In this document: positions 1-10,725 of the stretch, piece after piece
Layout: every line of letters begins with the position of its first letter
How positions within the stretch are numbered: position 1 is the first letter of the stretch
Source of the DNA: Perognathus longimembris pacificus
Lineage: Eukaryota > Chordata > Mammalia > Rodentia > Heteromyidae
NCBI RefSeq assembly: GCF_023159225.1
Contig: NC_063166.1
Location: 72,108,575-72,172,574, forward strand
Reading direction: 5' to 3'
Length of the DNA stretch: 64,000 nucleotides
Position numbers and translations under genes: made by a program
The notes under the pieces: generated by a model
The model's database searches: none
What the model saw: only the letters and a program-made list of their open reading frames with translations
What the model was told of the DNA's origin: nothing

Positions 1-275
1 AAACCAGGTCAACTTGAATGGAAAGTTGAAGAGGGATGCTGTGGTGACTAGAGGAGTCAGGAGACGGGAGGCATGGCATAATGGAAGCAGAGGTAGAGGG
101 ACTTAAGTAGGGGTAATGGGTGGGGAGTAGGGTCCCAGGTAGCTGGAAGATTCAAAGAGTTTCAGAAGTTCATGGTACAGGTCTGGCTCAGCTCTGGGAA
201 CCTATTGTTTGAGTAAGTCCTTGCCTCTCAGGCACCTACCACCTGAGAGAGTGGGCCGGGGTGGGCTTTCATATT
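1..275 (-). repeat. LTR-like repeat, copy A (cut by window edge)
   Basis: This segment aligns by eye along its whole length with 804-1080, at roughly 70-75 % identity. Shared landmarks are the opening AAACCAG, GAAGAGGGAT, CCTATTGTT and TCCTTGCCTCT. Two diverged direct repeats about 530 bp apart suggest LTRs or a duplicated LTR-type element. The orientation is inferred from AATAAA-like signals that read on the minus strand near the right-hand copy. I cannot name the family, and the left end lies outside the window. Confidence 0.4.
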
Positions 276-803
276 TAGGTTAAGATTCTAGACTGGGGAA
301 TTTTGGAAGATCCTCTGGGGGAAGGGGAGTCAGTGGGCCAAGGCTGGGGAGCAATATTGATTTATGAGAACAAAGCAGTTTCCCATCAGTTAGCCCGGTT
401 CTATTGCAAGGCTGGGGTGCCTTGTGGGTATTTCAGAGGGCAAGGAGAGCTGCTGTCCATCCTTGCCCGCAGCTGGCTGCTTGCATGGCAGGTAGCCCTG
501 GGTCTTGGGCCTTCAGAGCCCTTTACATGAATCAACTGCAAAGGCCCTTTGGAGAATTGAGGCCAGCAAAGCAGAATTATGCATGCAGCTGCCATGGGCT
601 GGAGAAGTCAGCTAGTTTTGAGCTAGTGTTAAGCGGGAATTGGATCCTGAAATATAGAGAAGCCACATTCTGGGAGGTCGAATCTGGAGTCTTTATTAGA
701 AAGCTAGTCCCCCCAAAATTTGCAGCCTTAAGTACGTTTAATACTGTTAGCAAACTGAGCCATGAGGGCAGCAGAGTAAAGGAAGTGCAGAAAAGCAATC
801 ACA
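276..803. other. Sequence between the two LTR-like repeats, unclassified
   Basis: No gag, pol or env motif is visible on either strand. Near 659-705 a stretch resembling the one at 1091-1135 contains CTTTATTAG, which on the minus strand gives an AATAAAG-type polyadenylation signal. It may be more of the same LTR family rather than an internal region. Short open frames here are unsupported. Confidence 0.3.
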
Positions 804-1260
804 ATAAACCAGATCAACTCTAATGGAGAGGTGAAGAGGGATACCATGGTGACCTGAGGAGAGTCAGGAGCCAGGAGGCCTGGCGCAAAATGGTGGCTAA
901 GTTTGTTGGGGCCTAAATAGGGTCACGGTCAGGGGGCAGGGTCACAGGTTGCTGGAGAGTTGAAAGAGTCTTGAGAGTTCAAGGGTATATGTCTGGAAGG
1001 TCCAGTAACCTATTGTTCCAGTCCTAGTCCTTGCCTCTGGGAAACCAGGCACGCCCATCACCTGGGGGTGGGACTTCACCATCCACCAAGAAGCCAAGAT
1101 GGCACCAGTTAGACTCAGAATCCTTATTTCACCAGAACAGGAGAACGTCAGACAAACAGTTGATAGCCTGTCATCATGCAGAACAGAGCAGGGCTCCTGA
1201 CAAAGACAAGTCACCTGGACACAGGTATAAACAATCCAACAAATCACCCTGAGTGGCCAG
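804..1260 (-). repeat. LTR-like repeat, copy B with extension
   Basis: 804-1080 is the second copy of the segment at 1-275. The following bases to about 1260 partly resemble 659-800, for example GAAGCCA followed about 30 bp later by a TTTATT-like signal. This implies a tandem or nested arrangement of one minus-strand LTR-like unit. The class is inferred; no diagnostic TG...CA ends were found. Confidence 0.35.
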
Positions 1261-1642
1261 GGTGTAAGAGAAGGCTCTTAGCTCAAGTCTGTCTCTCAGT
1301 CAGCACCACTCACCCAGCCTTTGTATTCCTCTCTCATCTCTTCTCCGTCTTGGGAAAGAGACTCTCTCAGGCTTTCCCCAAGGCCAGCTGGCCTCCTTCC
1401 TGTTCTCCTGACACAGACTATTTGGGCCTGGGCTATAGTACCTCTGGATTCTGGTCTGGTGGCCTCTCCCTGCTGAGAATACAAACTGTATCCCTTCTCT
1501 CTTTTTCTTAGGACCAACATGAGTCTCTCTGGGTTTTGTTTTCTTATGAGATCACCTGGAACTTAACTTTCACTGTTCTTAGGGCTTTAACAGGGCCTTG
1601 TTATCTTCCAAATTCCTCTCTTTCTCAACAGGTGACTCATGG

Positions 1643-1695
<53 letters not shown>

Positions 1696-2404
1696 GGGGG
1701 GCTAGGGGAAGGGTATAGTCTGGATCTCCCCCTCTGCTTCTTTTCTGTCATCTAACTAGGTGTGTGTGTGTGTTTTTTTAAACATCAAGACAAACTCTTC
1801 CCATCAGTGAACTCATATCTCCACTCCAAGATCTGCTATGATCAGTTTTGGAAAGTAGAGGGAGAGAGAACACACTCAAGTTCAACACTAAGGACTAGTA
1901 CCCTGGGGCTGCTAGGTCTACATTGGAGCAATTACCTAAGCTATAGCCCTAAACAAAGGCTGGGCCTCACATTCCCTAGCACATGTAATCTGTATGGTCT
2001 CAGTGGTCAAAGCTGTCATAAGATGCCAATTCACAGCCATCAGTGCCTTTATTCTTTCCTGAACTGGAGACAGCTGAAATCTCTATTCCATTGAAGTAGA
2101 AATGCTGAGTGATTACTCAGTTGCGTTTTATTATTTTTTTCATAAAGCCTAATAGGATCATGTGCCATTCATTGATTATGTGTGTGGTGGGGGGTAAGAG
2201 GCATGCATACACATGACCCATCTCAGGTAGAGTTTGAGCGGAAGTACTTTGCGCCATACCTCTCAAAACTCCCACTTATGTTTCTCTATGTTGCTTCCCC
2301 TTTTGCCTGTCATGTGTTGAATATGCCAAAGTTGCTTTCAACCTGAGGTCTTGAATAATTACACAAAATAATGTCACTGACTTGGAACTTCTCCCCTGGA
2401 CAGT
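1261..2404. other. Unannotated, apart from a TG repeat
   Basis: Apart from the dinucleotide run at 1645-1694 and a short TG tract near 1760-1772, I recognise neither gene nor repeat. The open frames across the TG run are low-complexity translations. Confidence 0.5.
1645..1694. repeat. (TG)n microsatellite
   Basis: An uninterrupted TG dinucleotide run of about 50 bp. No SINE abuts it. Confidence 0.97.
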
Positions 2405-2675
2405 TACATTTTATTTTATTCAATTTATATATTATTATAATTATTTTTTGTTTGTTTTGGGGCTTGAACTCAGGGCTTGAGTGCTGTCTCTGAGCTCTTT
2501 GGCTCAAAGTTTGACCCATGGCACCACTTTCAGTTTTCTGGTGGTTAATTGGAGATAAGAGTCCCATGAACTTTCCAGCCTGGGCTGCTTTCTAACCATG
2601 ATCCTCAGATCTCAGCTTCCTGAGTAGCTAGTATTACAGTGTGGGCCACTAGTACCTGGCTACACTTTATTTTAT
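2405..2675 (-). mobile_element. B1-Geo type SINE with imperfect target-site duplication
   Basis: Read on the minus strand, this is a 7SL/B1-like head (2661 back to about 2535) followed by a Geo/ID-like tail and an A+T-rich 3' tail (2420-2455). Plus-strand hallmarks are GGGGCTTGAACTCAGGGC, GATAAGAGTC and CAGATCTCAGCTTCCTGAG. The flanks 2405-2419 and 2661-2675 match at 14 of 15 positions, which looks like an aged target-site duplication. Confidence 0.8.
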
Positions 2676-2901
2676 CATTTTGCTGGTACCAGGGCTTAAA
2701 CTCAGGACCTTCCTTGCACCTGCTCCACTTGCTTGCTCATCTGGTGCACTACCACTTGAATCACACCTCTAGTTTAGCTTTTGGCTGGTTATTTCGAAGA
2801 TGAAATCTCACAGAATTTTCTGACCCTTTTGGACTGTGATCCTCTGAATCTCAGCCTCCTGAGTAGATAGTATGGCAGGTGTGAGCCACTGGTACCCAGA
2901 T
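2676..2901 (-). mobile_element. B1-Geo type SINE, diverged
   Basis: The module order is the same as in the neighbour to the left, but divergence is higher. CTTAAACTCAGGACCTT marks the Geo part, and ATCTCAGCCTCCTGAGTAG with GTGAGCCACTGGTACCCAG marks the 7SL-like head, which lies at the right end. It abuts the preceding SINE. Confidence 0.75.
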
Positions 2902-3485
2902 TAGGCCTTACTTTTAAGCTATTGAAATTTATGGGCCCATTTGTTACAGCCATTTTACCTACCTATGACATATATTAAATCCCTGTCTATGAAAGGAAGA
3001 ATTTCTGACATTTCCCTCCAAAATGTCCTTCCCTCTTATGAACATGAAATGTCTCATCCATTGTTGTGGTATGTCATACAGTAAGTTGACCGTGTGACAG
3101 AGAGATGAACCTGGCCTATGCAAGAAAACTACCTAGGTATAGATGACCAGCATGCCACGTATGTTGTTGTGTGCTACTCTATCCTGGTACATGATGAAGT
3201 GTAGTGACAGAAGCCCTTAAAAGCAGAGAAGGTTCTCTAGCAGAGTCTTGGGTTTTTGACTCATGTAACTATGTGGCATTCCATGGGCCTTGTTTTAAAC
3301 CACCGAGTTTGTGGCAATTCACTATGCAATGTTTGAAAGTCAACATGGCTTCAAGTTTTATTCCTGTGTGCTCTGACCTCTGGGGTTATGCGTGTGTGAA
3401 CTTATGCAGTTTCTGCTGATTGGACAAATGGATTAGTGTTGGAGATGAATGAGAATCCTCAAAGGATAGATCAGCAATCTTAAAG
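2902..3485. other. Unannotated
   Basis: I see no recognisable repeat, exon or open frame of note. Confidence 0.5.
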
Positions 3486-3665
3486 CCTGTTTTGCGAAGG
3501 GGCCAAATAGTAAATACTTAGGCATCGAAGGCCTCTGTCACAACTATTCAACGTCATCATTATAGCATATGGCTGCATACTGCTGCACGTTTGTCTCCGT
3601 GTCCTAATAAAACTTTATTGAGAGACAGGTGATGAGCAGATGTGGCTGGCAGCTCTGGTGCATTT
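3486..3665 (+). mobile_element. Old DNA-transposon-like repeat (hAT-type, probable)
   Basis: The sequence follows a well-known mammalian interspersed repeat: GGCCAAATAGTAAATACTTAGGC, a TCACAACTATTCAAC block and then AATAAAACTTTATTGAGA, ending in a fading CAGATGTGGCTGGCAG. A reverse-strand copy lies at 24515-24675. I do not assign a family name. Confidence 0.5.
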
Positions 3666-4605
3666 CTTCCTGTTTTAGATTATTGAAAGGTTTAGTACTT
3701 GCATCAACAATGTGAAATCTTGGGCATGTCATAATATGATTTAAGGCAATGTTTGGCAGACAGAAATACTTTCCAACTGTAAGAAATACTTCTTTGGGCT
3801 TGATAGTTGGTTTAGGTCATTCCAGAAAGAACACACGAAACCTTTGGGTTCTGGGGAGATGAATTCCAGAAAAGAGATCTTCTCTCTTCTTTTGACTTTG
3901 GAGAATTCTTCTGTCACCCTGTCCCTACCCGGCATGCCCCTCTCTCCTTGAGGCGGCCCTAGCAGAAGGACCCAGCCTCTAGCAGTTTGCAGGGTAGGAG
4001 GTCAGGCAGGCAACCTCTCGCTGAGCCCCTCCCTGTACCTAAGCTGGAGTGTCCCTGGCTAGCCACTGGCAGAACGGGTACAGTGCTTATGGGCCTGGCC
4101 TGCCCATCCTTCATGAATTTTTATTAAACAAAACTGTAAGCAGATTGATTTTGTCCTCTTTTATTGCATTTTTATTTAATTCCCTTCCATGGTGGAGGCT
4201 CCATCATGTTACTGCAGAGTAAATCACTCCAGGGCATCAGGCCAAAACCGTGGAGAAGGGCAGGATCCGGCTTCCCAAGAACACATTTACCGCATAAGAA
4301 CCTTTATTAGCAGAGACTCATTGATTTTTTTTTTTCTTTTCGTCTTTCAGGTCATAGCTCCTTCACCATCCTTTAACTAAGAGTGAACCCACAAAGTTAT
4401 GGTGGGAGGAGAGACTCTGAGAGGCCAGGGTCTTGGGGGTGCTGGCTCGGGTCCAGTTCTGATATCTGTACCACCATAGCCTCAACTAAGCTCCTACTGT
4501 GTGTTAAGCATGGGAGGTTGGGGAGGGGGAGTGAGAGATACACATGCAATGGATGCGTAAGTCCAGGCACAAAGCAGTTTTACGTAATTTTTTAAAATGA
4601 GAAGT
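3666..4605. other. Unannotated
   Basis: No repeat or exon is recognised. A stretch near 4140-4380 is AT-rich and has a pyrimidine tract followed by CAG near 4325-4350, but there is no accompanying coding frame, so I make no splice call. Confidence 0.5.
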
Positions 4606-4609
4606 TTAT

Positions 4610-4675
<66 letters not shown>

Positions 4676-4911
4676 ACCAGTGCTGGGGCTTGAATTTAGG
4701 GCATCATACTCTTGCATGCTTTTTTCTGTTCAAGGCTGGCACTCTATCACTTGAACCACATCTCTACTTTGGGCTTTGTTTTCCTGGTTCATTGGACATA
4801 AGAGTCTCTCACATTTGTCTGCCTGGACTGATGTTGAACTTTGAGCCTCAGGTCTCCGCCTCCTATGTAGGAAGGATTACAGGCATGAGCCACCAGCTCC
4901 TGACTTATCCT
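4606..4911 (-). mobile_element. B1-Geo SINE with (CA)n tail inside its target-site duplication
   Basis: The minus-strand order is 7SL-like head (4904 back to about 4790), Geo-like tail (about 4790 to 4672), then a 58-bp (CA)n tail seen as TG at 4614-4671. The direct repeat TTATCCT flanks the whole unit at 4606-4612 and 4905-4911. The microsatellite therefore lies within the insertion and grew from the SINE tail. Confidence 0.8.
4614..4671. repeat. (TG)n microsatellite, SINE tail
   Basis: A pure TG run of about 58 bp directly abutting the 3' end of the Geo module (TTTGCACCAGTGCTGGGGC). Confidence 0.97.
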
Positions 4912-5569
4912 ATGAATTTCATTTGCAAAATCAAGACTGAATTGTGGGTTTTTTTAGTTTTTGTCTTTTGATAGCTCTTATTGTGCACTGTGAATAAAGG
5001 AGGTTGGAATTCTAAGGAGCTTTGACAGCTGTTGAAGGTTCTACCGCAGGACCACCAAAGGACCCCACCTTTATCACAAAAAGGACCAAGTGGAGAAAAA
5101 AATGTGAGCTGAATTGGGGAAGAGTCATCATTTAAGAGAAGGCTGCTATAGGCTAGCCTCAGACAACAAGGGCATGAAGGGGGAGGTAAGGGAACAGTGA
5201 ACATAGCATAGTGGAGATTGTTCACACCAGACCACAAGTGGCTTGAGGGTGTTTTTCTTTTTCTAATGTCAACTTCAAAAAGAAATTAAAGGGGAAAAGC
5301 AGGTTTGAGGGAGAAAAAGGAGAGCTGAGTTTTGCAAAGGTTACTTAAGAAGGAGAAGAAACACCTATGGGTTGTGTTGTTGCAAATGCAGAAAACTGGC
5401 AGAAAATTTGGAAAGTGGAAGTGAGCCTAGCAAAAGAAAGAAAAGAAAACTGTCCTCACCACAGAGGTGGGATTCAGTTTGCCTGTGAAATGCTGCATTG
5501 TGGTAAATAGCTTTCTGGATAGGAAGGTATATGGATCATGCTACTAAATGGTCTTTAAAAAATATAATT
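4912..5569. other. Unannotated
   Basis: A purine-rich interval near 5270-5450 is the only visible texture. No gene or repeat is recognised. Confidence 0.5.
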
Positions 5570-6007
5570 CTTAATCGCTGCTTATCACCATCTGGATATA
5601 CCAAAATTGATTTCGCCATTCACCTATTGTTGGACTTTTATGTGATTGATGTTTTCTCCATGCTATAAATAATGCCGTGGTGAACATCTTGCTCTCCATA
5701 TCCTTGCCTGCATCTCTGATAAATTTCTAAAGTACAATTATTGAGTTGAAGGTTATAATTTTTTAAGGCTTTTAATTCATAGCGTCTGATGTTCCTTGGA
5801 CACTGACTGACTATATGCGCACATTCTCTCACAACTCGGCCATCCACCCTTGGATTCTTGCTTCATCTTCTCCAATTAAAAAAATTTCAGACCATATCAC
5901 TGTTTCTTCATTTGATTTTCAGATTACTAATAATTTAATAGTAAACAGTAATGCCTATCTACCATTTTTACTTCATTAAAATGTATCTTTTTCATGTTGC
6001 TATTATA
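5570..6007 (-). mobile_element. Ancient L1 3' region (part 1)
   Basis: The plus strand reads like the reverse complement of an old mammalian L1 3' end: CCATTCACCTATTGTTGGAC, AAATAATGCCGTGGTGAAC, CTGATAAATTTCTAAAGTAC and, near 5915, TTTTCAGATTACTAATAAT. It resumes at 6489 after two SINE insertions. No reading frame survives. Confidence 0.65.
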
Positions 6008-6234
6008 TAAAATTTGTTTTTGTACGTATGCTGGTCCTTGGTCTCAAACTAAGAGCCTTGTGTATCTTGGCTTTTTTGGAGTTATACCATCTTGCTTCTG
6101 GCTTTTTACTGCCTCGTTGGAGATAAGAGTCTTTGGATTTGCCTGCCTTGGCTCGTTTGGAACTGTGATCCTTAGATCTTAGCCTCCTGAGTAGCTAGGA
6201 TTACAGGCATGAGCCATCAATATCTGGCTTAAAA
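6008..6234 (-). mobile_element. B1-Geo type SINE
   Basis: The Geo part is weak (6020-6100). The 7SL-like head is clear at about 6120-6230: GATAAGAGTC, ATCTTAGCCTCCTGAGTAG, GGATTACAGGCATGAGCC. Its right end was later used as the target of the next SINE. Confidence 0.8.
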
Positions 6235-6268
<34 letters not shown>

Positions 6269-6488
6269 GTGTTGCTAGTTCTAGGGTCTGAACTCAGGGC
6301 CTGGAATTGTCCCTGAGCTTTTTGACTTAAGGCTAGTGCTCTGTCACTTGAGCCACAGCTTCATTTTCAGATTTTTGGTGATTAGTTGGCAAGCTCAGGC
6401 TTGCTTTTGAATCATGATCCTCAGATCTCAGACTCTTGAGTAAACAGAATTACAGGGAGTAGCCATCAGCACTTGGTTTGGCTTAAAA
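6225..6488 (-). mobile_element. B1-Geo SINE with (ATT)n tail and 10-bp target-site duplication
   Basis: TGGCTTAAAA occurs at 6225-6234 and again at 6479-6488. Between the copies lies a complete minus-strand B1-Geo unit whose 3' tail is the trinucleotide run at 6235-6269. The left copy of the duplication overlaps the end of the previous SINE, so this insertion is the younger of the two. Confidence 0.85.
6235..6269. repeat. (ATT)n microsatellite, SINE tail
   Basis: About eleven ATT units between the target-site duplication and the Geo module. This is a SINE-tail-derived microsatellite. Confidence 0.95.
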
Positions 6489-6735
6489 GCTATTTTTTAA
6501 TATATGAATTTATAGCAAGTTTTTATAGTGAGGTTATTAAAACTTTGTCCATCACTTATGTGGCAGATTTTGTTTTCAATTTTTCATTTATCTTCCAATG
6601 CTTTCCATGGTGTTTTTGACAAGTAGAAGTCTTGATGTTTTATGTAGCGCTTGCCGTCAATCTTCCTGATAGATTTTCTTTTATGTTAGAGTTTGGAATC
6701 TCATCCCCCCCACACCCCCAGCACGTGATCAGAGA
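6489..6735 (-). mobile_element. Ancient L1 3' region (part 2)
   Basis: Continues the element interrupted at 6007. TTGATGTTTTATGTAGCGCT and CGTCAATCTTCCTGATAG correspond to the usual L1 minus-strand wording at this distance. It is decayed. Confidence 0.55.
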
Positions 6736-6805
6736 AAAATGTACCCATGATTTCTCTTAATTCTTTGTGATTTGACTTCCTTTATTTACCACCTTATTTA
6801 TGAAG

Positions 6806-7015
6806 CACTGGGCTTCAGTGTTCATGAATGCAGGAGTTAGAGGGACTTAAATTTGCATCTTGATCTCCCCACTACCAACTGTGTGACCTTGGATAAGTTG
6901 TTGAAGCTTGCTGAAGCTCATTTTTCAAATCTGAGAGGGGGGCTGGGAATTCCAGGAGATGATGTATGTGGTGTCGATTGTATTACTTAGCTGATAGCAG
7001 ATGGCTGGTGTTAAA
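6806..7015 (+). mobile_element. MIR SINE, plus orientation
   Basis: The MIR core is recognisable: CCAACTGTGTGACCTTGGAT, AAGTTGTTGAAGC, then CTCATTTTTCAAATCTGAGAG. The 3' part fades near 7015. It is old, with no target-site duplication visible. Confidence 0.8.
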
Positions 7016-7059
7016 TATTTTCATATGGGAGCTTTGTGAAGTGGGTACAGTTTTGATTT

Positions 7060-7160
7060 CCATGAGGGCAGAGACCTTACTTATCTTCACATCACATGTC
7101 TGAGGACTTGTTTTAAAATATATTCTCAGTGAATATTTGGTGAGTGAATGAATGCATGAA
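7060..7160 (+). mobile_element. L2-like 3' end fragment
   Basis: CATGAGGGCAGAGACCTTAC followed about 60 bp later by AGTGAATATTTGGTGAGTGA and ATGAATGCATGAA matches the wording of mammalian L2-type 3' ends. Confidence 0.6.
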
Positions 7161-8377
7161 ACAGACCATATTTGTAAGTTGGAAGGGCCAAAATATAAAA
7201 ACGCTCACTTTTGAGAATCTACTTTAAGATGTTAAATTCTTTGTAAGAGTGAGCCTTGCTTCCAAAATGTGGAAGAAAGAAAAACAAGCAAAGAACAAGT
7301 GAGCATTGTTCTCTCATTAGCTATAACTTACCACTTGGGCTGTGGGTCTGGCCAGTGACCTCTGACCCCTGACCCTTGACCTCTGGCCCTAGCTTAGGCC
7401 TATAGGTCATTGTTTCATTTTCTTGAGTTTGGACATAGAGAAACTTTTAAGAACTGAGGGCCCTTGGAGGTCATTTGGTTGGCTCAACTTCCAGCATTTG
7501 TGTTTTAATTGCCACTTTTTTCCCCCCCTAAAGGAATGTGATTGTGATGACCAAGGTAGGAAAACAGACTGAGGTGGGGACTAGATGCTGTGACTGACAG
7601 ACAGTCAGGAGGTCAGACTTCCTGTGTTGGAGGCTTTGCAGATGCTGTTCTTTCTGGCTAGAATAAGATTCCACTTTCCCCTTGCCCAGTTACTTAGGAG
7701 ACTTAACGTGTTACTTTTCCCAGACCTTTCTCTGACAAGGTCATTTTCTCTTCTGTTCCTCCTAAATCCATGTACCTCTATGTGATAGCACACATCTCCC
7801 TTCAACTCAGGAAATTCGTATCATCTATTCATGTTCATCTACTGCTATTATTCTGAGTGAAACAGGAACAAGGCTATATAGGATTGTTTCTTGGTCCATC
7901 TGTGGCTTACTGAACAGTTGATGCCTTAGTGAAAGGGAATTTGATCTAGTGTCTTCTGTGGAACAAATATTAATTATGTCCATTGCATGCTATATATGCC
8001 TCGGGTACTGGTTGCATACACTTACGAAGGGTACAGATCTGTTCTGTGCCCTAGGGAATGTTCATCTAGTCAGGTGACAAGACAGCTGGGAACTTGTTCA
8101 TTTCAATGATGTTCAAAGCATTTTCTACATTGGAATTTGATGATTTTTATCTAAAGATAAAAACTTTCTGCTTGACAGTGACAACTCTGGGGCCAGCATA
8201 TTTTGTTGGTGATTAAGTCAGTAGCCATGAGTGGACTTGGAGTCCTTTCTTTGTCTTTCTTCAGTGGTGAGAAGGCATCTATGTGGCTTGGCCATCTTAT
8301 CAAATGGGAATTTTCAGCACCTCCCAACCAGTGCCATCTTACTTGCCTACCTGAGTTTGCTTTTTAAAAAACACACT
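7161..8377. other. Unannotated
   Basis: Single-copy-looking sequence. TGACCTCTGACCCCTGACCC (7358-7377), followed by TTGACCTCTGGCCC, contains several TGACC half-sites of nuclear-receptor type, which may be chance. No exon or repeat is recognised. Confidence 0.45.
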
Positions 8378-8620
8378 CAGGTCACATGCCAGTGATCACA
8401 CCTGCAATCCTAGCTACTCTCAGGAGGCTGAGATCTGTGGATCAAGGTTCAAAGCCAGCCTGGGCAGAAAACTCCATGGAACCCTTATTTTCCAATCAAC
8501 TAGCAAAAAGCCAGAAGTGGAAGCATGGTTTAAGTGGTAGTAGAGTACCAGCCTGGAGCAAAAATGCCAAGTGAGGAGGTGAAGCCCCAAGTTCAAACCT
8601 CAAGACTAGCGTGTGTACAT

Positions 8621-8657
<37 letters not shown>
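8378..8657 (+). mobile_element. B1-Geo SINE with (CA)n tail, plus orientation
   Basis: The 7SL-like head (AATCCTAGCTACTCTCAGGAGG near 8407, GGTTCAAAGCCAGCCTGGGC) is followed by a Geo module beginning AAGCCAGAAGTGG near 8508. Then come GTTCAAACCTCAAGACTAG and a (CA)n run at 8622-8657. No convincing target-site duplication was found. Confidence 0.85.
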
Positions 8658-8659
<2 letters not shown>

Positions 8660-9235
8660 AGACTAAGAATTCGTGTTCTTTGTGAGCCCATCAGATGTAT
8701 GTTACATCCAGCTGTTACATGATCTTTCTATGCCATGGGTCCACGCAGGAAAGCAGCAAGTCTAGATGGAATGAAGTCCGTGACTCTCCAGGACACTTGG
8801 AAGAAAATTTCATTTCCTCTAGTGCCCTACAAGGCTGCACTGATCTGGGCCCCATCCCCTGCCCGGCTGAGGTTGCTGATCTCGGTCCCTATTCAAATCT
8901 CTGGTTCAGTGCTTCTCAACTGTGCATGAGGGAGGCCTTAATTGAGGCAAGATTCTGAAGTGTCATGAGGATTGGAGCCAAAAGTTTTGCAGACACAAGT
9001 ATAGAGAGCAACATTTTTCCTATAGGGACTGAAGTTTACCCCAGGCACATGGCTTCCAGAAGCATCTGGGCTGATGCATGTATATTGGCCAGCTTGGATG
9101 CCACTTCTGGCTGGGCCATCCTGGGGCTCACTCTCTAGGCTGCTGAAAGCATGGACACCCCAGTAGATTGCTCCTTAGTCCTACCTCCTTTGGTGGTGCC
9201 AGGCTGCCGGTGCCAGCTGAAGAGGAGGCCCCCTC
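8658..9235. other. Unannotated
   Basis: CAGTGCTTCTCAACTGTGCA near 8909 recalls the start of MER5-type hAT elements, but the match does not extend. Nothing else is recognised. Confidence 0.4.
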
Positions 9236-9500
9236 TGGTCTCTGCTTGTTTCCCTTGATTGTTATGTAATGTTCGACAGCGGGAGGTAAATTCCTCTCCA
9301 ATTTCCAGGCCTGTTACAGCGCAGAAACCCCGCCGTGGGGAGCCACTGTGATTCAGCTCAGCAGCCAGGTCCCATGCTGAGTGTCATAAATCAGGCCGAT
9401 TAACCGCTCCTCCTGGCAGAAGCCACCGCAATGAACCTGCCCATTCCCACTCTGCTGGCCCCAGCACCTGGCTGCCTCTGCACTCAGTGAAAACATGGTT
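9236..9500. other. Candidate conserved non-coding block
   Basis: The block has no repeat signature. It keeps several CpGs (near GTTCGACAGCGG and CCCCGCCGTGGGG) and contains AT cores (GTTATGTAATG, GATTAACCGC) separated by CAGC-rich sequence. Its composition is unlike the surrounding decayed DNA. The function is inferred; no conservation data are available here. Confidence 0.25.
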
Positions 9501-9699
9501 GGTGAGTCCACCCATAGGCTGCTGCTCCTCATGACACCCCAGCTAGGGGTTGCCAGGACCCTTACTCTGAAGCTCTTGCCAGTGCATTTCAGGTCCCAGA
9601 TCTGGTGCCTGGTGCATGAAAAGCGTGACATCAGGGCATCAGTGAACATCTTCTGCGTGGACTTCCGGGGGTGTGGATGGTCATTCTTTTGCTTGCTTA

Positions 9700-9765
9700 G
9701 CCGTGTACATCAGAATCTCTGCGGGGAAACTTGTTTAAAAGCACACAACCTTCCCGTCCATCAGC
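9700..9765 (+). mobile_element. Possible MER5-like hAT fragment
   Basis: CATCAGAATCTCTGCGGGGA and AACTTGTTTAAAAGCACA follow MER5-type wording (CATCAGAATCACCTGGGGA..CTTGTTAAAA). It is short and low in confidence. Confidence 0.4.
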
Positions 9766-10725
9766 AGAGATTGCAGTGTGGGAAGTATGCTTTGGGGCCT
9801 GGCCATGAGCCTTTTTACAAGGTCCCAGTGATTGGGATGCAGGCCCTCCTTGGACCATCCTTTGAGAAAGGCTGCTGCCTCCAGACCAGCCACATCCTCC
9901 GAGCAGAGCCTGTAAAATGAATGCCCATAAATTCAACCCTTCTTTTCCATTTTCTTCTATCATTTTTTTTTCCTGAAGATGGGCTTCCCTGGGGAAGAAA
10001 ATGTGGGCCTCAAAAATCAATGGCAATCACACTGAAGAATGAAGCAAATCTTTGACTATGACATATTTAAAAGGGTCATAAGCATGTTAATAGTTGGGGT
10101 GGGGGAAGTCCCCAAGTGGAGTGTTCCATGGAGATCTTGTGTACTATCATTGAGGGTGTCCTGCCTGTTTCACACGGACTCTGTTTCCGTGAGTGGGGTA
10201 ACTTCTGTGCCTTAGTCTGCATTCATTCCCAGGGCACATTTGATTACTTCCTTCTTGACTCTCAAAAGCCCCAGTTTGGATGAGAAATCGCTCTCTCAAT
10301 TACCTGCAGGGATGTTCCTCATGAGACCTTGAATTTTCTTTCAATGGAATTGTCCCTGATGGTGTCTTTGAAAGACTATTGAACTGATTTTCCCCTTCTG
10401 ACTTTTACATTCAGTTCACTCTGACTCTAGGATGGAAGGAACAAGAAAAGGATCCATTTGGGCCAGGTGTTCTTGGCTATTGTCTAAGACATCCCATTGG
10501 GGGAAAAGGAGAAATATCATACCTGGTAATCAGCGATCAGAGGCAGAGAATTTGGGGGCTCTGGTAAGTCTTTATCTGTTCTCCATTTTGAGGTGTCTAA
10601 GACCGTACTTTCTTCTGACATGAGTTAAACATTAAGTGACACCTTATTACCTCACAAGCTCTGATGAAGAAGGAGCTGGTGGGTTCCAAGGTAGACAGGA
10701 GGCCTGCTAGTGGATTTGTGGCTCT
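9766..10725. other. Unannotated
   Basis: No repeat or coding signal is recognised. Open frames on both strands are short and overlap each other. Confidence 0.5.

Noticed and set aside
4597..4971. Frame encoding a Cys-Val repeat protein
   Set aside because: It is a translation of a (TG)n microsatellite and a SINE. The same applies to 1536-1718, 16873-17103 and 27792-28184.
7358..7395. Repeated TGACC half-sites as a nuclear-receptor element
   Set aside because: The sequence is a low-complexity TGACCTCTGACC run with no defined spacing or conserved context; too weak to list as a regulatory site.
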